From an uncultured bacterium (GTDB taxonomy: Bacteria > Methylomirabilota > Methylomirabilia > Rokubacteriales > CSP1-6), in the NCBI GenBank assembly GCA_946479205.1, contig CAMLFJ010000073.1:1-9922 (forward strand): DNA of 9,922 nt, given 5' to 3'. A program made the translations under genes and the position numbers. The notes beneath the pieces are model-generated. The model did not search any database and had not been told where the DNA came from. It worked only from the letters and a program-made list of their open reading frames with translations. Shown piece by piece: positions 1-5,982 of the stretch (its first letter is position 1; every line of letters starts with the position of its first letter).

Positions 1-1336
1 CCTCGTCGGGCACGAACTCCACCGTCACCACCCGTCCCCCGGGCGCGAGGGACCGCCCCACCGTGCCCAGGAATCCCTCGCAGGTGGCCGGATCGAAGTG
101 GTGCAGGAAGTTCGGCACCAGCACCAGGTCGTACGGCCCCCCGAGCGGCGTCTCGAAGGCGCTGCCGGCCAGGGTGTGGAAGCGCCCGTCCACGCCCGCG
201 GCGCGCGCGTTCTCGCGCGCCACCGCCAGCACCGCCGGCCAGTCGAGCGCGGTGACCTCCGCGCGCGGGTACGCCTGCGCGAACGCGAGACCGAACACTC
301 CGTGGCCCGCGGCCACGTCGAGCACGCGGAGCGGGGCCGTCGCATCCACCTCGACCAGATCCACCACCGCCCGCGCGGGCATCCGCATGAGCGGCGCCAT
401 CGCCCGCGCGAACCGCACCCACACCGGATGGTCCGGAGTCACCGTGCCCGCGGCCGCCAGTCGGGTGCCGCCGTGGCGCACCGCGTGGGCCACATCGCCG
501 AACGCCTCGCGGAGCTCGGGCGCGTACAGGAACTCGGCCGCCCCCGCCACACAGGCCGGCGAGGCCCGATCGAGGAAGACGGCGGAATCGGGCGTCAACG
601 CGTAGGTGTCACGGTCCTTCCGGAGAAAGCCGGTCGCGGTGAGGTAGTCGCACAGGATGCGCGTGCCGCGGGGAGAGGCCGCGCAGCGCTCGGCCAGCGC
701 CGGCACGGTACCCGGGCCCGCGCCGATGGCGGCGAAGAGATCCAGGTCGAGCGCGCCCTTGAGGGCGGCGCTCCGCTGGTACGCGGTCATGGTGCCGAGG
801 AACAGGTCGGGCGACGGGTCCGCCGCGGCGGGAGCTCCCGCGTCGAGCAGCGCGGTGAGCTCCGCCGGCCGCAGGTGCATGCGCAGCACGCCCCGCCCCG
901 GCGCCACCGCGCTCAGGCACTCGACGATCGCGACGCCGCTCTTGGCCATCTCGACGCGACCCGATCCGTCGCGGCTGGTCAGCAGCCCGGCCAGGCGGGA
1001 GAGCGTCGGCTCGTGGCCGACGCAGAGCAGGGCGGACGCCTCGACCGCGGCGAGTGCCGCGAGCGTCGAGGCCGGCTCGGCGTCGTCGCCGAGCAGCTCG
1101 GTCAGCTCGGGAGCGGGCGCGCCGTAGGCCCGCGCGGTGATCTCCGCGGTCGCGCGCGCGCGCGCCAGCGGGCTCGAGAGCAGCCGATCGAAGCGCACGC
1201 CCATGCGTCGCAGCGCCTCGGCGACTCGCGCGTGCTCGCGCCGGCCCGCGTCGGTGAGCGGCCGTTGCCGGTCGTCGGGCCAGCGGCGGGAATCCGCCTC
1301 GCCGGCCTCGCCGTGACGCATCAGGATCAGGAGCAC
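1..1336 (-). CDS. SixA-like histidine phosphatase fused to SAM-dependent methyltransferase (3' end cut by window edge)
   Basis: One frame stays open for 445 codons from GTG at 1336 to the window edge. Residues 1-165 resemble SixA phosphohistidine phosphatases: RHG with catalytic His8, SSPLARARATAE at 54-65, and the second active-site histidine in VGHEPT (His108). The segment GRGVLRMHLRPAEL (147-160) matches the usual SixA C-terminus. After a linker of about 12 Ala/Pro-rich residues, residues 174-445 form a class I methyltransferase of the O-methyltransferase type. It has an N-terminal winged-helix/dimerisation region (PSPDLFLGTMTAYQ through LCDYLTATGFL, ending near 290) and a Rossmann core with SAM motif I LDVAAGHGVFG (339-349), an acidic D365 after strand 2, and YDLVLVPNFLHHF (402-414). 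SixA enzymes dephosphorylate histidine on phosphotransfer proteins; the methyl acceptor here is unknown. The start is set by homology: the frame is open further upstream, with only a TTG besides GTG 1336, and the ribosome site is weak. A separate methyltransferase starting at an internal ATG (880) is possible, but no stop separates the two parts. Confidence 0.85.
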   Translation of the reverse strand, partial: MLLILMRHGEAGEADSRRWPDDRQRPLTDAGRREHARVAEALRRMGVRFDRLLSSPLARARATAEITARAYGAPAPELTELLGDDAEPASTLAALAAVEASALLCVGHEPTLSRLAGLLTSRDGSGRVEMAKSGVAIVECLSAVAPGRGVLRMHLRPAELTALLDAGAPAAADPSPDLFLGTMTAYQRSAALKGALDLDLFAAIGAGPGTVPALAERCAASPRGTRILCDYLTATGFLRKDRDTYALTPDSAVFLDRASPACVAGAAEFLYAPELREAFGDVAHAVRHGGTRLAAAGTVTPDHPVWVRFARAMAPLMRMPARAVVDLVEVDATAPLRVLDVAAGHGVFGLAFAQAYPRAEVTALDWPAVLAVARENARAAGVDGRFHTLAGSAFETPLGGPYDLVLVPNFLHHFDPATCEGFLGTVGRSLAPGGRVVTVEFVPDE

Positions 1337-1462
1337 GGCGACTAATATCTCACGACGTACCTCGGCGATGTAGCGCGTGATGGAATGCGCCGGGCGCCTC
1401 GCCAACGCGCTCGGGTACTGAAGCCTACACCGTCTGCTTAGTCCTGCGGGCTCCGGCCCCCT

Positions 1463-1491
1463 TTGTCCCTCGCACGGCCAGGCAGTATGCT
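1463..1491 (+). promoter_or_regulatory. Candidate sigma70-type promoter for the cytochrome c gene
   Basis: TTGTCC (1463-1468) and TATGCT (1486-1491) are separated by exactly 17 nt, in a GC-rich divergent intergenic region of 184 nt. Transcription would begin near 1498, about 20-40 nt before the possible start codons of the cytochrome gene. This rests on hexamer match and spacing alone. No equally good pair was seen for the divergent phosphatase-methyltransferase gene. Confidence 0.35.
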
Positions 1492-1520
1492 GAGGTCGCC
1501 ATGCCCGCGCCCCGAATGCC

Positions 1521-1898
1521 GTGAGGACGAAATGGATGCTCGTGGTGTTCGGGCCGGCCCTGCTCACCGTGATCGGGAGCATCCTCGTGATGCTCTTCGT
1601 CCCTCACCCGGTTCCCAAGACCGCCACCGGCGGCCAGCGCCTCTACCTGACCCATTGCGCCACGTGCCATGGCGCGGATGGAAAGGGCTCCTGGCGGGCC
1701 AGGATCTTCTTGATGCGTCCCGGCGACCTGTCCGATCCACGGCTCGTGGATCGTCTCCCGGACGATTACCTCTTCACGCTGATCAAGAACGGGGGGGCGA
1801 CGATCGGGAAGCCGGGCATGCCGTCCTTCGGCTACCACCTGAAGGACGACCAGATTCGCGACCTGGTCGGGTACCTGAGGACGCTGCCGAAGCGCTAA
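1521..1898 (+). CDS. Membrane-anchored class I cytochrome c, small
   Basis: This 125-residue protein has an N-terminal hydrophobic anchor (about 6-28, after a positively charged RTK), so the heme domain should face the periplasm. The single heme-binding motif is CATCH (46-50, preceded by YLTH) and the likely axial methionine is M100 in KPGMPSFG. The C-terminal helix is typical: LKDDQIRDLVGYLRTLP (107-123). It fits the one-heme cytochrome c (CccA/cbb3-type) domain family and would carry electrons; its partners are not in the window. GTG 1521 gives the charged n-region expected of a signal anchor. ATG 1536 has the better ribosome site (GAGGA at 1523-1527, 8-nt spacer) and would give a 120-residue protein starting MLVVFG. 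The gene stands alone, divergent from the phosphatase-methyltransferase gene and convergent with the kinase gene. A G7 run at 1791-1797 does not disturb the frame. Confidence 0.88.
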   Translation: MRTKWMLVVFGPALLTVIGSILVMLFVPHPVPKTATGGQRLYLTHCATCHGADGKGSWRARIFLMRPGDLSDPRLVDRLPDDYLFTLIKNGGATIGKPGMPSFGYHLKDDQIRDLVGYLRTLPKR

Positions 1899-1947
1899 GG
1901 CAGGGCGAGGCGCAGCCGCAGGCGAGCCGAGCGAATACGACGATCGG

Positions 1948-4038
1948 CTAGGCGGAGCGCGGACGGATGTCCGACATCGTCGCGCCCAGGACCGCCTTGT
2001 CGAAGGGCTTGTTGATCACGAAGTTCACGCGGCTCCGCTCCTCGCGCGTGATCTCGGTCTCGCCCCACCCGGTGATGAGCCCCACCGGCAGGCCCGGCCA
2101 GCGCTCCTGGATGGCCGCGGCCACGTCCCAGCCCGTCATGTCGGGCATGCCCAGGTCGCTGACCACCACGTCGACCAGCTCGCGATTCGACTCGAGGAAG
2201 GACAGGCCCTCGCGTCCGCCGGGCGCCTGGGTCACCGAGTGCCCCTGCTCCTCGAGCATCTCGGCGAGCGTGCTGCGCACCTGCAGCTCGTCGTCGATCA
2301 CCAGAATGCGCAGGGGCAGCGCGGGCGCCTTCTGCGCGAGAGGGCTCGTCTTGGGCACCGCGGCCGCCTTGGAGGCGGTCGGCAGGCTGATCTCCACGGC
2401 GGTGCCCTGCCCCTCGGTGCTCTCCACGGTCAAGGTCCCGCCGTAGCGCTGCACGGTGCCGTAGGCCACGCTGAGCCCCAGTCCGGTGGCCTTGGGTCCC
2501 TTGGTGGTGAAGAAGGGCTCCAGCGCGCGCCGGCGCACTTCCTCGGGCATGCCCGCGCCGGTGTCGGTGACCAGGCAGTAGACGCGATCGTCCTTGGACC
2601 AGGTCTTGAGCGTGACGGTGCCGCCACCCTGGGGAATCGCGTCGGCCGCGTTGAGCAGCAGGTTCATCAGGACCTCTCGAAGAGGCGCGGGTTCTCCGGC
2701 GGCCGCCCCGATGACGCCCGCCTCCACCTTCACCTCGATGCGGGCGCCACGAAGCTGCGCCTCGTCGAGCCAGCGCGGCCGCGTGAGCTCGACCACTTCC
2801 TGCACGAGCTGGTTGAGGTCCACCGCGACGTCGGACACCGGCTGCACGCGGCTGAACCGCTGGACGCGCCGCACCACCTCCGCGCCGTCCTGGGCGGTGC
2901 GCTGGATGATCTCGAGGGAGCGCCGCACGCCCGCCTCCTGGACCTTGCCCATCATGAGCTCGACCCGCCCCAGGATCACCGCGAAGAGGTTGTTGAGGTG
3001 ATGCGCCATCCCGGACGACAGCTGGCCCATCGCGCGCAGCGTCTCGCCGCGGACGAGCTGGCCCTGGGTGGACTTGAGGTCGTCCACCACGTTCTGGAGC
3101 TGCGAGGCGGAGGACTGCGCCTCCTCGAGGAGGCGCGAGTTGTCCACCGCGTAGCCGATGTAGGTCATCAGCGCGTTCAGGAACTGCAGGTCGGTGGAAC
3201 TGAACGGCGGCGGGCGATGCGTCTCGGAGCCCGCGCCGTCGCGGCGCTTGGCCATGTTGATCACGCCGATCACGCGGTCGCCGACCCGGATCGGCATGCA
3301 GATGAACGAGCCGTTCAGGTACTGGGGGTCGTTGGCCTTGTTGAAGCGCGGATCGGAGGCGATGTCGTCGACGAGCACCGGCTCGCCCATCTCCACCACC
3401 TTGCCCGCCACCCCCTCGCCCACCTTCACCTCGACCGCGGGGACCACCTCGTCGGGGATGCCGCGGGACGCCGCGAGCTTCAGCACGGTCCGATCGCGAT
3501 CGAGGATCATGATGGAGCCGACGGTGGCGCGCACCGCGCGCATGGTGGACTGCAGGACGAGACCGAGCAGGTCCTGGATCTTCGGGATGCGGGCGGCCAG
3601 CTCCACCATCTCGTTGAGCGTGCCCAGCTTGAAGACCAGATCCTCGAGCCGCTGGGTGGAGCCCCGCAGGTCGTCGAGCATGTGGTAGAAGGCGTCGCGC
3701 ACCTGGCCGATCTCGGTGACCTCGCCGAGGCCGGGTACCGCCGCCGCCGAGCCGCGCTCCCGCCGGCGGAGCGCATCCGGCTTCACGTCGCCCGGGGCCA
3801 GGAAGCCCTGGGCGAGCTGGGCGATCTGGTCCACCATCTTCCGGAAGACCAAGAAGCCGAGGGCGGAGACCACGATGGCGGCGAGCAGCCCGAGCTGCGC
3901 CTCGGTGTTGTGGAGCAGCTCGTGGCGCGACAGCAGGTAGACGAACAGCAGGATGGGCAGGAGCGCGACGAGCGCGAAGACGACGGAGGCCGCCTCGCGA
4001 AGGCTCATGGTGCGGGAGCGGCGCCGATTCTTGCCCAT
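1948..4038 (-). CDS. Membrane hybrid sensor histidine kinase (2 TM, GAF, HisKA, HATPase_c, receiver)
   Basis: The 696-residue protein has two transmembrane segments (about 16-37 and 48-66) with almost no periplasmic loop, so it probably senses within the membrane or cytoplasm. A GAF domain follows (about 145-300), then a short coiled coil (300-335). The HisKA dimerisation helix carries SGMAHHLNN with phospho-acceptor His346; the residue after it is His where Asp is usual in this subfamily. The ATPase domain shows the N box NLLLNAADAI (459-468), G1 DTGAGMPEE (492-500), F box LEPFFTTK (506-513) and G2 GLGLSV (519-524). After a linker rich in Ala, Pro and Lys, the C-terminal receiver (577-690) has D582/D583, phospho-acceptor D628 in SDLGMPDMTG, T656 and K677. 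All catalytic positions are present. The ATG at 4038 is preceded on the coding strand by AGGTAGAG. It is the last gene of a likely three-gene unit, 31 nt after the CusF-like gene. No separate DNA-binding regulator is adjacent, and its output target is unknown. Confidence 0.95.
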   Translation of the reverse strand: MGKNRRRSRTMSLREAASVVFALVALLPILLFVYLLSRHELLHNTEAQLGLLAAIVVSALGFLVFRKMVDQIAQLAQGFLAPGDVKPDALRRRERGSAAAVPGLGEVTEIGQVRDAFYHMLDDLRGSTQRLEDLVFKLGTLNEMVELAARIPKIQDLLGLVLQSTMRAVRATVGSIMILDRDRTVLKLAASRGIPDEVVPAVEVKVGEGVAGKVVEMGEPVLVDDIASDPRFNKANDPQYLNGSFICMPIRVGDRVIGVINMAKRRDGAGSETHRPPPFSSTDLQFLNALMTYIGYAVDNSRLLEEAQSSASQLQNVVDDLKSTQGQLVRGETLRAMGQLSSGMAHHLNNLFAVILGRVELMMGKVQEAGVRRSLEIIQRTAQDGAEVVRRVQRFSRVQPVSDVAVDLNQLVQEVVELTRPRWLDEAQLRGARIEVKVEAGVIGAAAGEPAPLREVLMNLLLNAADAIPQGGGTVTLKTWSKDDRVYCLVTDTGAGMPEEVRRRALEPFFTTKGPKATGLGLSVAYGTVQRYGGTLTVESTEGQGTAVEISLPTASKAAAVPKTSPLAQKAPALPLRILVIDDELQVRSTLAEMLEEQGHSVTQAPGGREGLSFLESNRELVDVVVSDLGMPDMTGWDVAAAIQERWPGLPVGLITGWGETEITREERSRVNFVINKPFDKAVLGATMSDIRPRSA

Positions 4039-4048
4039 GGTGTCTCTA

Positions 4049-4060
4049 CCTTAGCTAAGG
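4049..4060. repeat. 12-bp perfect palindrome CCTTAGCTAAGG before the kinase gene
   Basis: CCTTAGCTAAGG is its own reverse complement and lies in the 31-nt gap between the CusF-like gene and the kinase start codon. It overlaps the upstream edge of the kinase ribosome-binding region. It could be a regulator site or a small hairpin controlling kinase translation. Part of it (TACCTTAG read on the plus strand from 4047) recurs as CTAAGGTA at 4800-4807, in front of the first gene of the cluster. Confidence 0.4.
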
Positions 4061-4069
4061 GTGCGGGAT

Positions 4070-4366
4070 TTACCGAATCTTTTGGATCTCGACCGCGACC
4101 AGTCGACCCGGCTCCTGCCGGACGGTCACGCGGACCCGGTCGCCGCGGTGCAGGTCGGCCCCATCCACCAGCCCGCTGGATTCGGCGAAGATCGCCATCG
4201 ACTCCATCTCATCCATGAATCCCGGAACCTTGTCGTGGCGGACCAGCAGCAGAGTCGGCCCGCCGCGCGCCTCGAGGATCCCGGTGACCCGGTAGAGCCC
4301 GGGACCCGGAAAGGCGGCCCGGTAGGTCCCCCAGATACCGGCCGCGAAGCCGGCCAGGAGGAGCAC
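4070..4366 (-). CDS. CusF-like small periplasmic metal-binding protein, membrane-anchored
   Basis: The 98-residue protein has an N-terminal hydrophobic segment (1-19) and then a small beta-barrel pattern. It resembles the CusF/copper-binding family (PF11604 type): YRVTGILEA, a central strand LLLVRHDKVPGFM, and a closing GDRVRVTV (75-82) with AVEIQKI. The family uses a His and two Met residues to bind Cu(I)/Ag(I); candidates here are H44, M51, M54 and M57 in HDKVPGFMDEMESM. The spacing differs from the usual PGFMxxMTM pattern and acidic residues intervene, so metal binding is inferred, not shown. The GTG start at 4366 has no visible ribosome site. The in-frame codons just upstream read AAIAFRRAAVPALF, like the charged and hydrophobic front of a signal peptide, but contain no ATG, GTG or TTG. 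The true start may therefore be non-standard, or translation may be coupled to the upstream gene, which ends 41 nt before. It likely shares a transcript with the kinase gene. Confidence 0.65.
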   Translation of the reverse strand: MLLLAGFAAGIWGTYRAAFPGPGLYRVTGILEARGGPTLLLVRHDKVPGFMDEMESMAIFAESSGLVDGADLHRGDRVRVTVRQEPGRLVAVEIQKIR

Positions 4367-4407
4367 GAACAGCGCGGGAACGGCCGCGCGCCGGAACGCG
4401 ATCGCGG

Positions 4408-4764
4408 CTACTCGATCTCGTCCTTGGGAGGAATCTTGCCCGCGACGTGCTCGGGCGTCAGGACCCAGGTGCCGTCGCAGCCTTCCTTGAAGGTGGCGAC
4501 CGCAGCGCGGTAGGCACTGCCCAGCGTCACGATCATCACCGCGGCGCTGACCACGGTGCCGAGGCCGCAGACGATCGCCTTGCCGGGCACGTAGGCCACG
4601 TTGAGGATCCCGGCGCCTACCCGGTCCCCGTCAGAGACCTCGACGTCGACCCCGCTCGACGAGAGCTCAGCCGCCTGGAGCACGGCCGACCCCGACAGCA
4701 GCGGGCCGGTCATGGCCATCAGCGCGACGAGCAGCCCGCACAGCCACTTCGTGGCATCCCGCAT
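4408..4764 (-). CDS. Exported protein of unknown function, 118 aa
   Basis: I do not recognise a family. The N-terminus (MRDATKWLCGLLVALMAMTG, continuing to AVLQA) is a clear Sec signal peptide with probable cleavage after A31 or A32. The mature part has a polar stretch (33-50), a Gly/Ala/Val-rich hydrophobic segment (about 60-84) able to span or enter a membrane, two cysteines (C66 and C96) that could pair, and a C-terminal block GCDGTWVLTPEHVAGK ending in a charged tail. The start is well supported: on the coding strand AAGGAG (4772-4777) lies 7 nt before ATG. It is the first gene of the minus-strand cluster, ahead of the CusF-like protein and the hybrid kinase. A role linked to metal handling or envelope sensing is a guess from position only. 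Confidence 0.8.
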   Translation of the reverse strand: MRDATKWLCGLLVALMAMTGPLLSGSAVLQAAELSSSGVDVEVSDGDRVGAGILNVAYVPGKAIVCGLGTVVSAAVMIVTLGSAYRAAVATFKEGCDGTWVLTPEHVAGKIPPKDEIE

Positions 4765-4795
4765 GATCTGTCTCCTTCTTCCGGGTGGTGTCTAC

Positions 4796-4835
4796 GCATC
4801 TAAGGTACACGAATTGATTATCCATACCTAGATGC
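4796..4835 (-). promoter_or_regulatory. AT-rich island with inverted repeat; candidate promoter/operator of the minus-strand cluster
   Basis: GCATCTAAGGTA (4796-4807) and TACCTAGATGC (4825-4835) are inverted copies, with one extra A in the left arm, separated by 17 nt. The loop is AT-rich amid very GC-rich DNA. On the minus strand it contains GATAAT (4822 to 4817), a five-of-six match to the -10 consensus. No good -35 hexamer sits at the right distance (GGACCG or GGGACC only), so an activator or another sigma factor may be needed. It lies 32-71 nt upstream of the 118-aa gene. A repressor or activator overlapping the -10 element is the natural reading; a hairpin in the leader is the alternative. 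Confidence 0.4.
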
Positions 4836-4873
4836 GCGGCGGTCCCGGCCGCCTGGACGCCTTGTTCGGGCTT

Positions 4874-4887
4874 CCGGGGCGCCCCGG
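4874..4887. repeat. 14-bp perfect GC palindrome
   Basis: CCGGGGCGCCCCGG is self-complementary and lies in the 268-nt divergent region between the 118-aa exported protein gene and the FAH-family gene. There is no T-run after it on either strand, so it is not a standard intrinsic terminator. In such GC-rich DNA it may carry no function. Confidence 0.25.
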
Positions 4888-4946
4888 CCGGAGGGCGCGA
4901 GCCGAACGTCTTGCAGATCAATAGCTTGGCGGGCGCGGCAGGCCCC

Positions 4947-4975
4947 TCGACATCGCTCCGCGAGGGTCGTAGACT
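4947..4975 (+). promoter_or_regulatory. Candidate sigma70-type promoter for the hydrolase-dioxygenase unit
   Basis: TCGACA (4947-4952, five of six to TTGACA) and TAGACT (4970-4975, four of six to TATAAT) are spaced by 17 nt. Transcription would start near 4982 and leave a leader of about 50 nt carrying the AAGGAG ribosome site at 5019-5024. Position, orientation and spacing all fit expression of the genes from 5033 onward. Confidence 0.45.
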
Positions 4976-5032
4976 CTCGGGTGCCGGCCGTCGGCGCGCG
5001 CCACAACCCCGAGTTCGCAAGGAGATACGCCC

Positions 5033-5965
5033 ATGAGGATCGTCCGCTTCTCCCAGAATGGTCACGCCCCCCGGCTCGGCTGCTTCCTCGGCGCCGACCG
5101 CATCGCCGATCTCGAAGCGAGCGCGGCCGCGTTCCTCGCGGCCCGCGGCGTCGTGCGCGCGCCGGTCATCGCGGCGGCCCTTTTCCCCCACGACAGCACG
5201 CGGGGCTTCCTCGAGGGCGGCAGCGCGAGCCAGGACATGCTGACCGCCATGATGGACGCGGCGCGCGGCGGCAAGTTCCAGCCAGTGGCCCACGCGCTCT
5301 CGTCGGTGCGCCTGCACGCCCCCATCGCGGACCCGGGGAAGTTCATCTGCATCGGCCTCAACTACAAGGACCACGCAGCCGAGACCAACAATCCCGCGCC
5401 CAAGGAGCCGCCGGTGTTCCCCAAGTGGGCCAACGGGATCCAGGATCCGGGCGAGCCGGTCCTGCGGCCGCGCGGGGAGAAGACGTTCGACTGGGAGGTC
5501 GAGCTCGGCGTGGTGATCGGGCGCACCGCCCGCTTCGTGAAGAAGGAGCAGGCCCTCGACTACGTCTACGGCTACACCATCATCAACGACGTGAGCGCGC
5601 GCGACTTCCAGTTCCACACCACCCAGTGGAGCGCGGGCAAGATGGGCGACACCCTCGCCCCGGTGGGCCCCTACATCGCGGATCGCACCGAGATCCCGGA
5701 TCCGCACGTGCTCGATCTCAAGACGTGGGTCAACGGCCAGCTCATGCAGGACGGGTCCACCCGCAACTTCATCTTCGACATCGGCTACATCATCCAGTAC
5801 CTCACCAACATCATGACCCTCTCGCCGGGCGACCTCATCGCGACCGGCACCCCCGCGGGCGTGGGCTTTTCGCGCAAGCCGCAGGTCACGCTGCAGCCGG
5901 GCGACCGCATGAAGCTCGAGATCACCGGGCTCGGCTCCCTCGAGAACACCGTGAAGGACGCCTGA
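5033..5965 (+). CDS. Fumarylacetoacetate hydrolase (FAH) family protein
   Basis: The 310-residue length and two-part layout fit the COG0179 family: an N-terminal cap (1-95) and a catalytic FAH fold (100-308). Family marks are FICIGLNYKDHAAE (104-117, with H114 and E117), the metal ligands in FDWEVELGVVIG (E155 and E157) and D186 in INDVSARD, then W199-S200 and the substrate loop GDLIATGTPAGVG (266-278). Members use Mg2+/Mn2+ to hydrolyse, decarboxylate or isomerise 2-oxo/enol diacids, often late in aromatic ring-cleavage pathways. The exact substrate cannot be read from sequence. The start is firm: AAGGAG at 5019-5024 with an 8-nt spacer. The extradiol dioxygenase gene follows after 17 nt, which supports a role acting on a meta-cleavage product. 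Confidence 0.92.
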   Translation: MRIVRFSQNGHAPRLGCFLGADRIADLEASAAAFLAARGVVRAPVIAAALFPHDSTRGFLEGGSASQDMLTAMMDAARGGKFQPVAHALSSVRLHAPIADPGKFICIGLNYKDHAAETNNPAPKEPPVFPKWANGIQDPGEPVLRPRGEKTFDWEVELGVVIGRTARFVKKEQALDYVYGYTIINDVSARDFQFHTTQWSAGKMGDTLAPVGPYIADRTEIPDPHVLDLKTWVNGQLMQDGSTRNFIFDIGYIIQYLTNIMTLSPGDLIATGTPAGVGFSRKPQVTLQPGDRMKLEITGLGSLENTVKDA

Positions 5966-5982
5966 GGGCGGCGGGCACCGCC

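Noticed and set aside
1151..1164. (CG)7 run, a possible Z-DNA or slippage site
   Set aside because: It lies inside the SixA domain and encodes alternating Arg/Ala of the normal RARAT-type helix; expected from composition.
98..1345. Long plus-strand open frame (415 codons) opposite the phosphatase-methyltransferase gene
   Set aside because: Arg/His/Gly-rich product with no domain logic; it mirrors the GC-rich codons of the real minus-strand gene, which has clear SixA and methyltransferase motifs.
1340..1440. Upstream in-frame extension of the SixA-like gene with a stretch resembling SecE (ITRYIAEVRREI)
   Set aside because: The extension has no good start codon beyond a TTG and no further SecE features; SixA proteins normally begin a few residues before RHG, as GTG 1336 gives.
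1899..1947. Possible bidirectional terminator between the convergent cytochrome and kinase genes
   Set aside because: The gap contains GCGAG/GCCGAG-like short repeats but no stable stem followed by a T-run on either strand.
2239..4218. 659-codon plus-strand open frame opposite the kinase gene
   Set aside because: Composition is dominated by His, Leu, Arg and Gly without motifs; the minus strand encodes every histidine kinase box in order.
4667..5707. 346-codon minus-strand open frame across the divergent intergenic region and the FAH gene
   Set aside because: It crosses the promoter region and lies opposite a well-supported gene with a strong ribosome site; the product is low in complexity.
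4981..5982. Upstream extension of the dioxygenase frame to 4981
   Set aside because: The frame is open by composition only and overlaps the FAH gene; the VOC domain begins at ATG 5983 and the extra part is Arg/Pro-rich.
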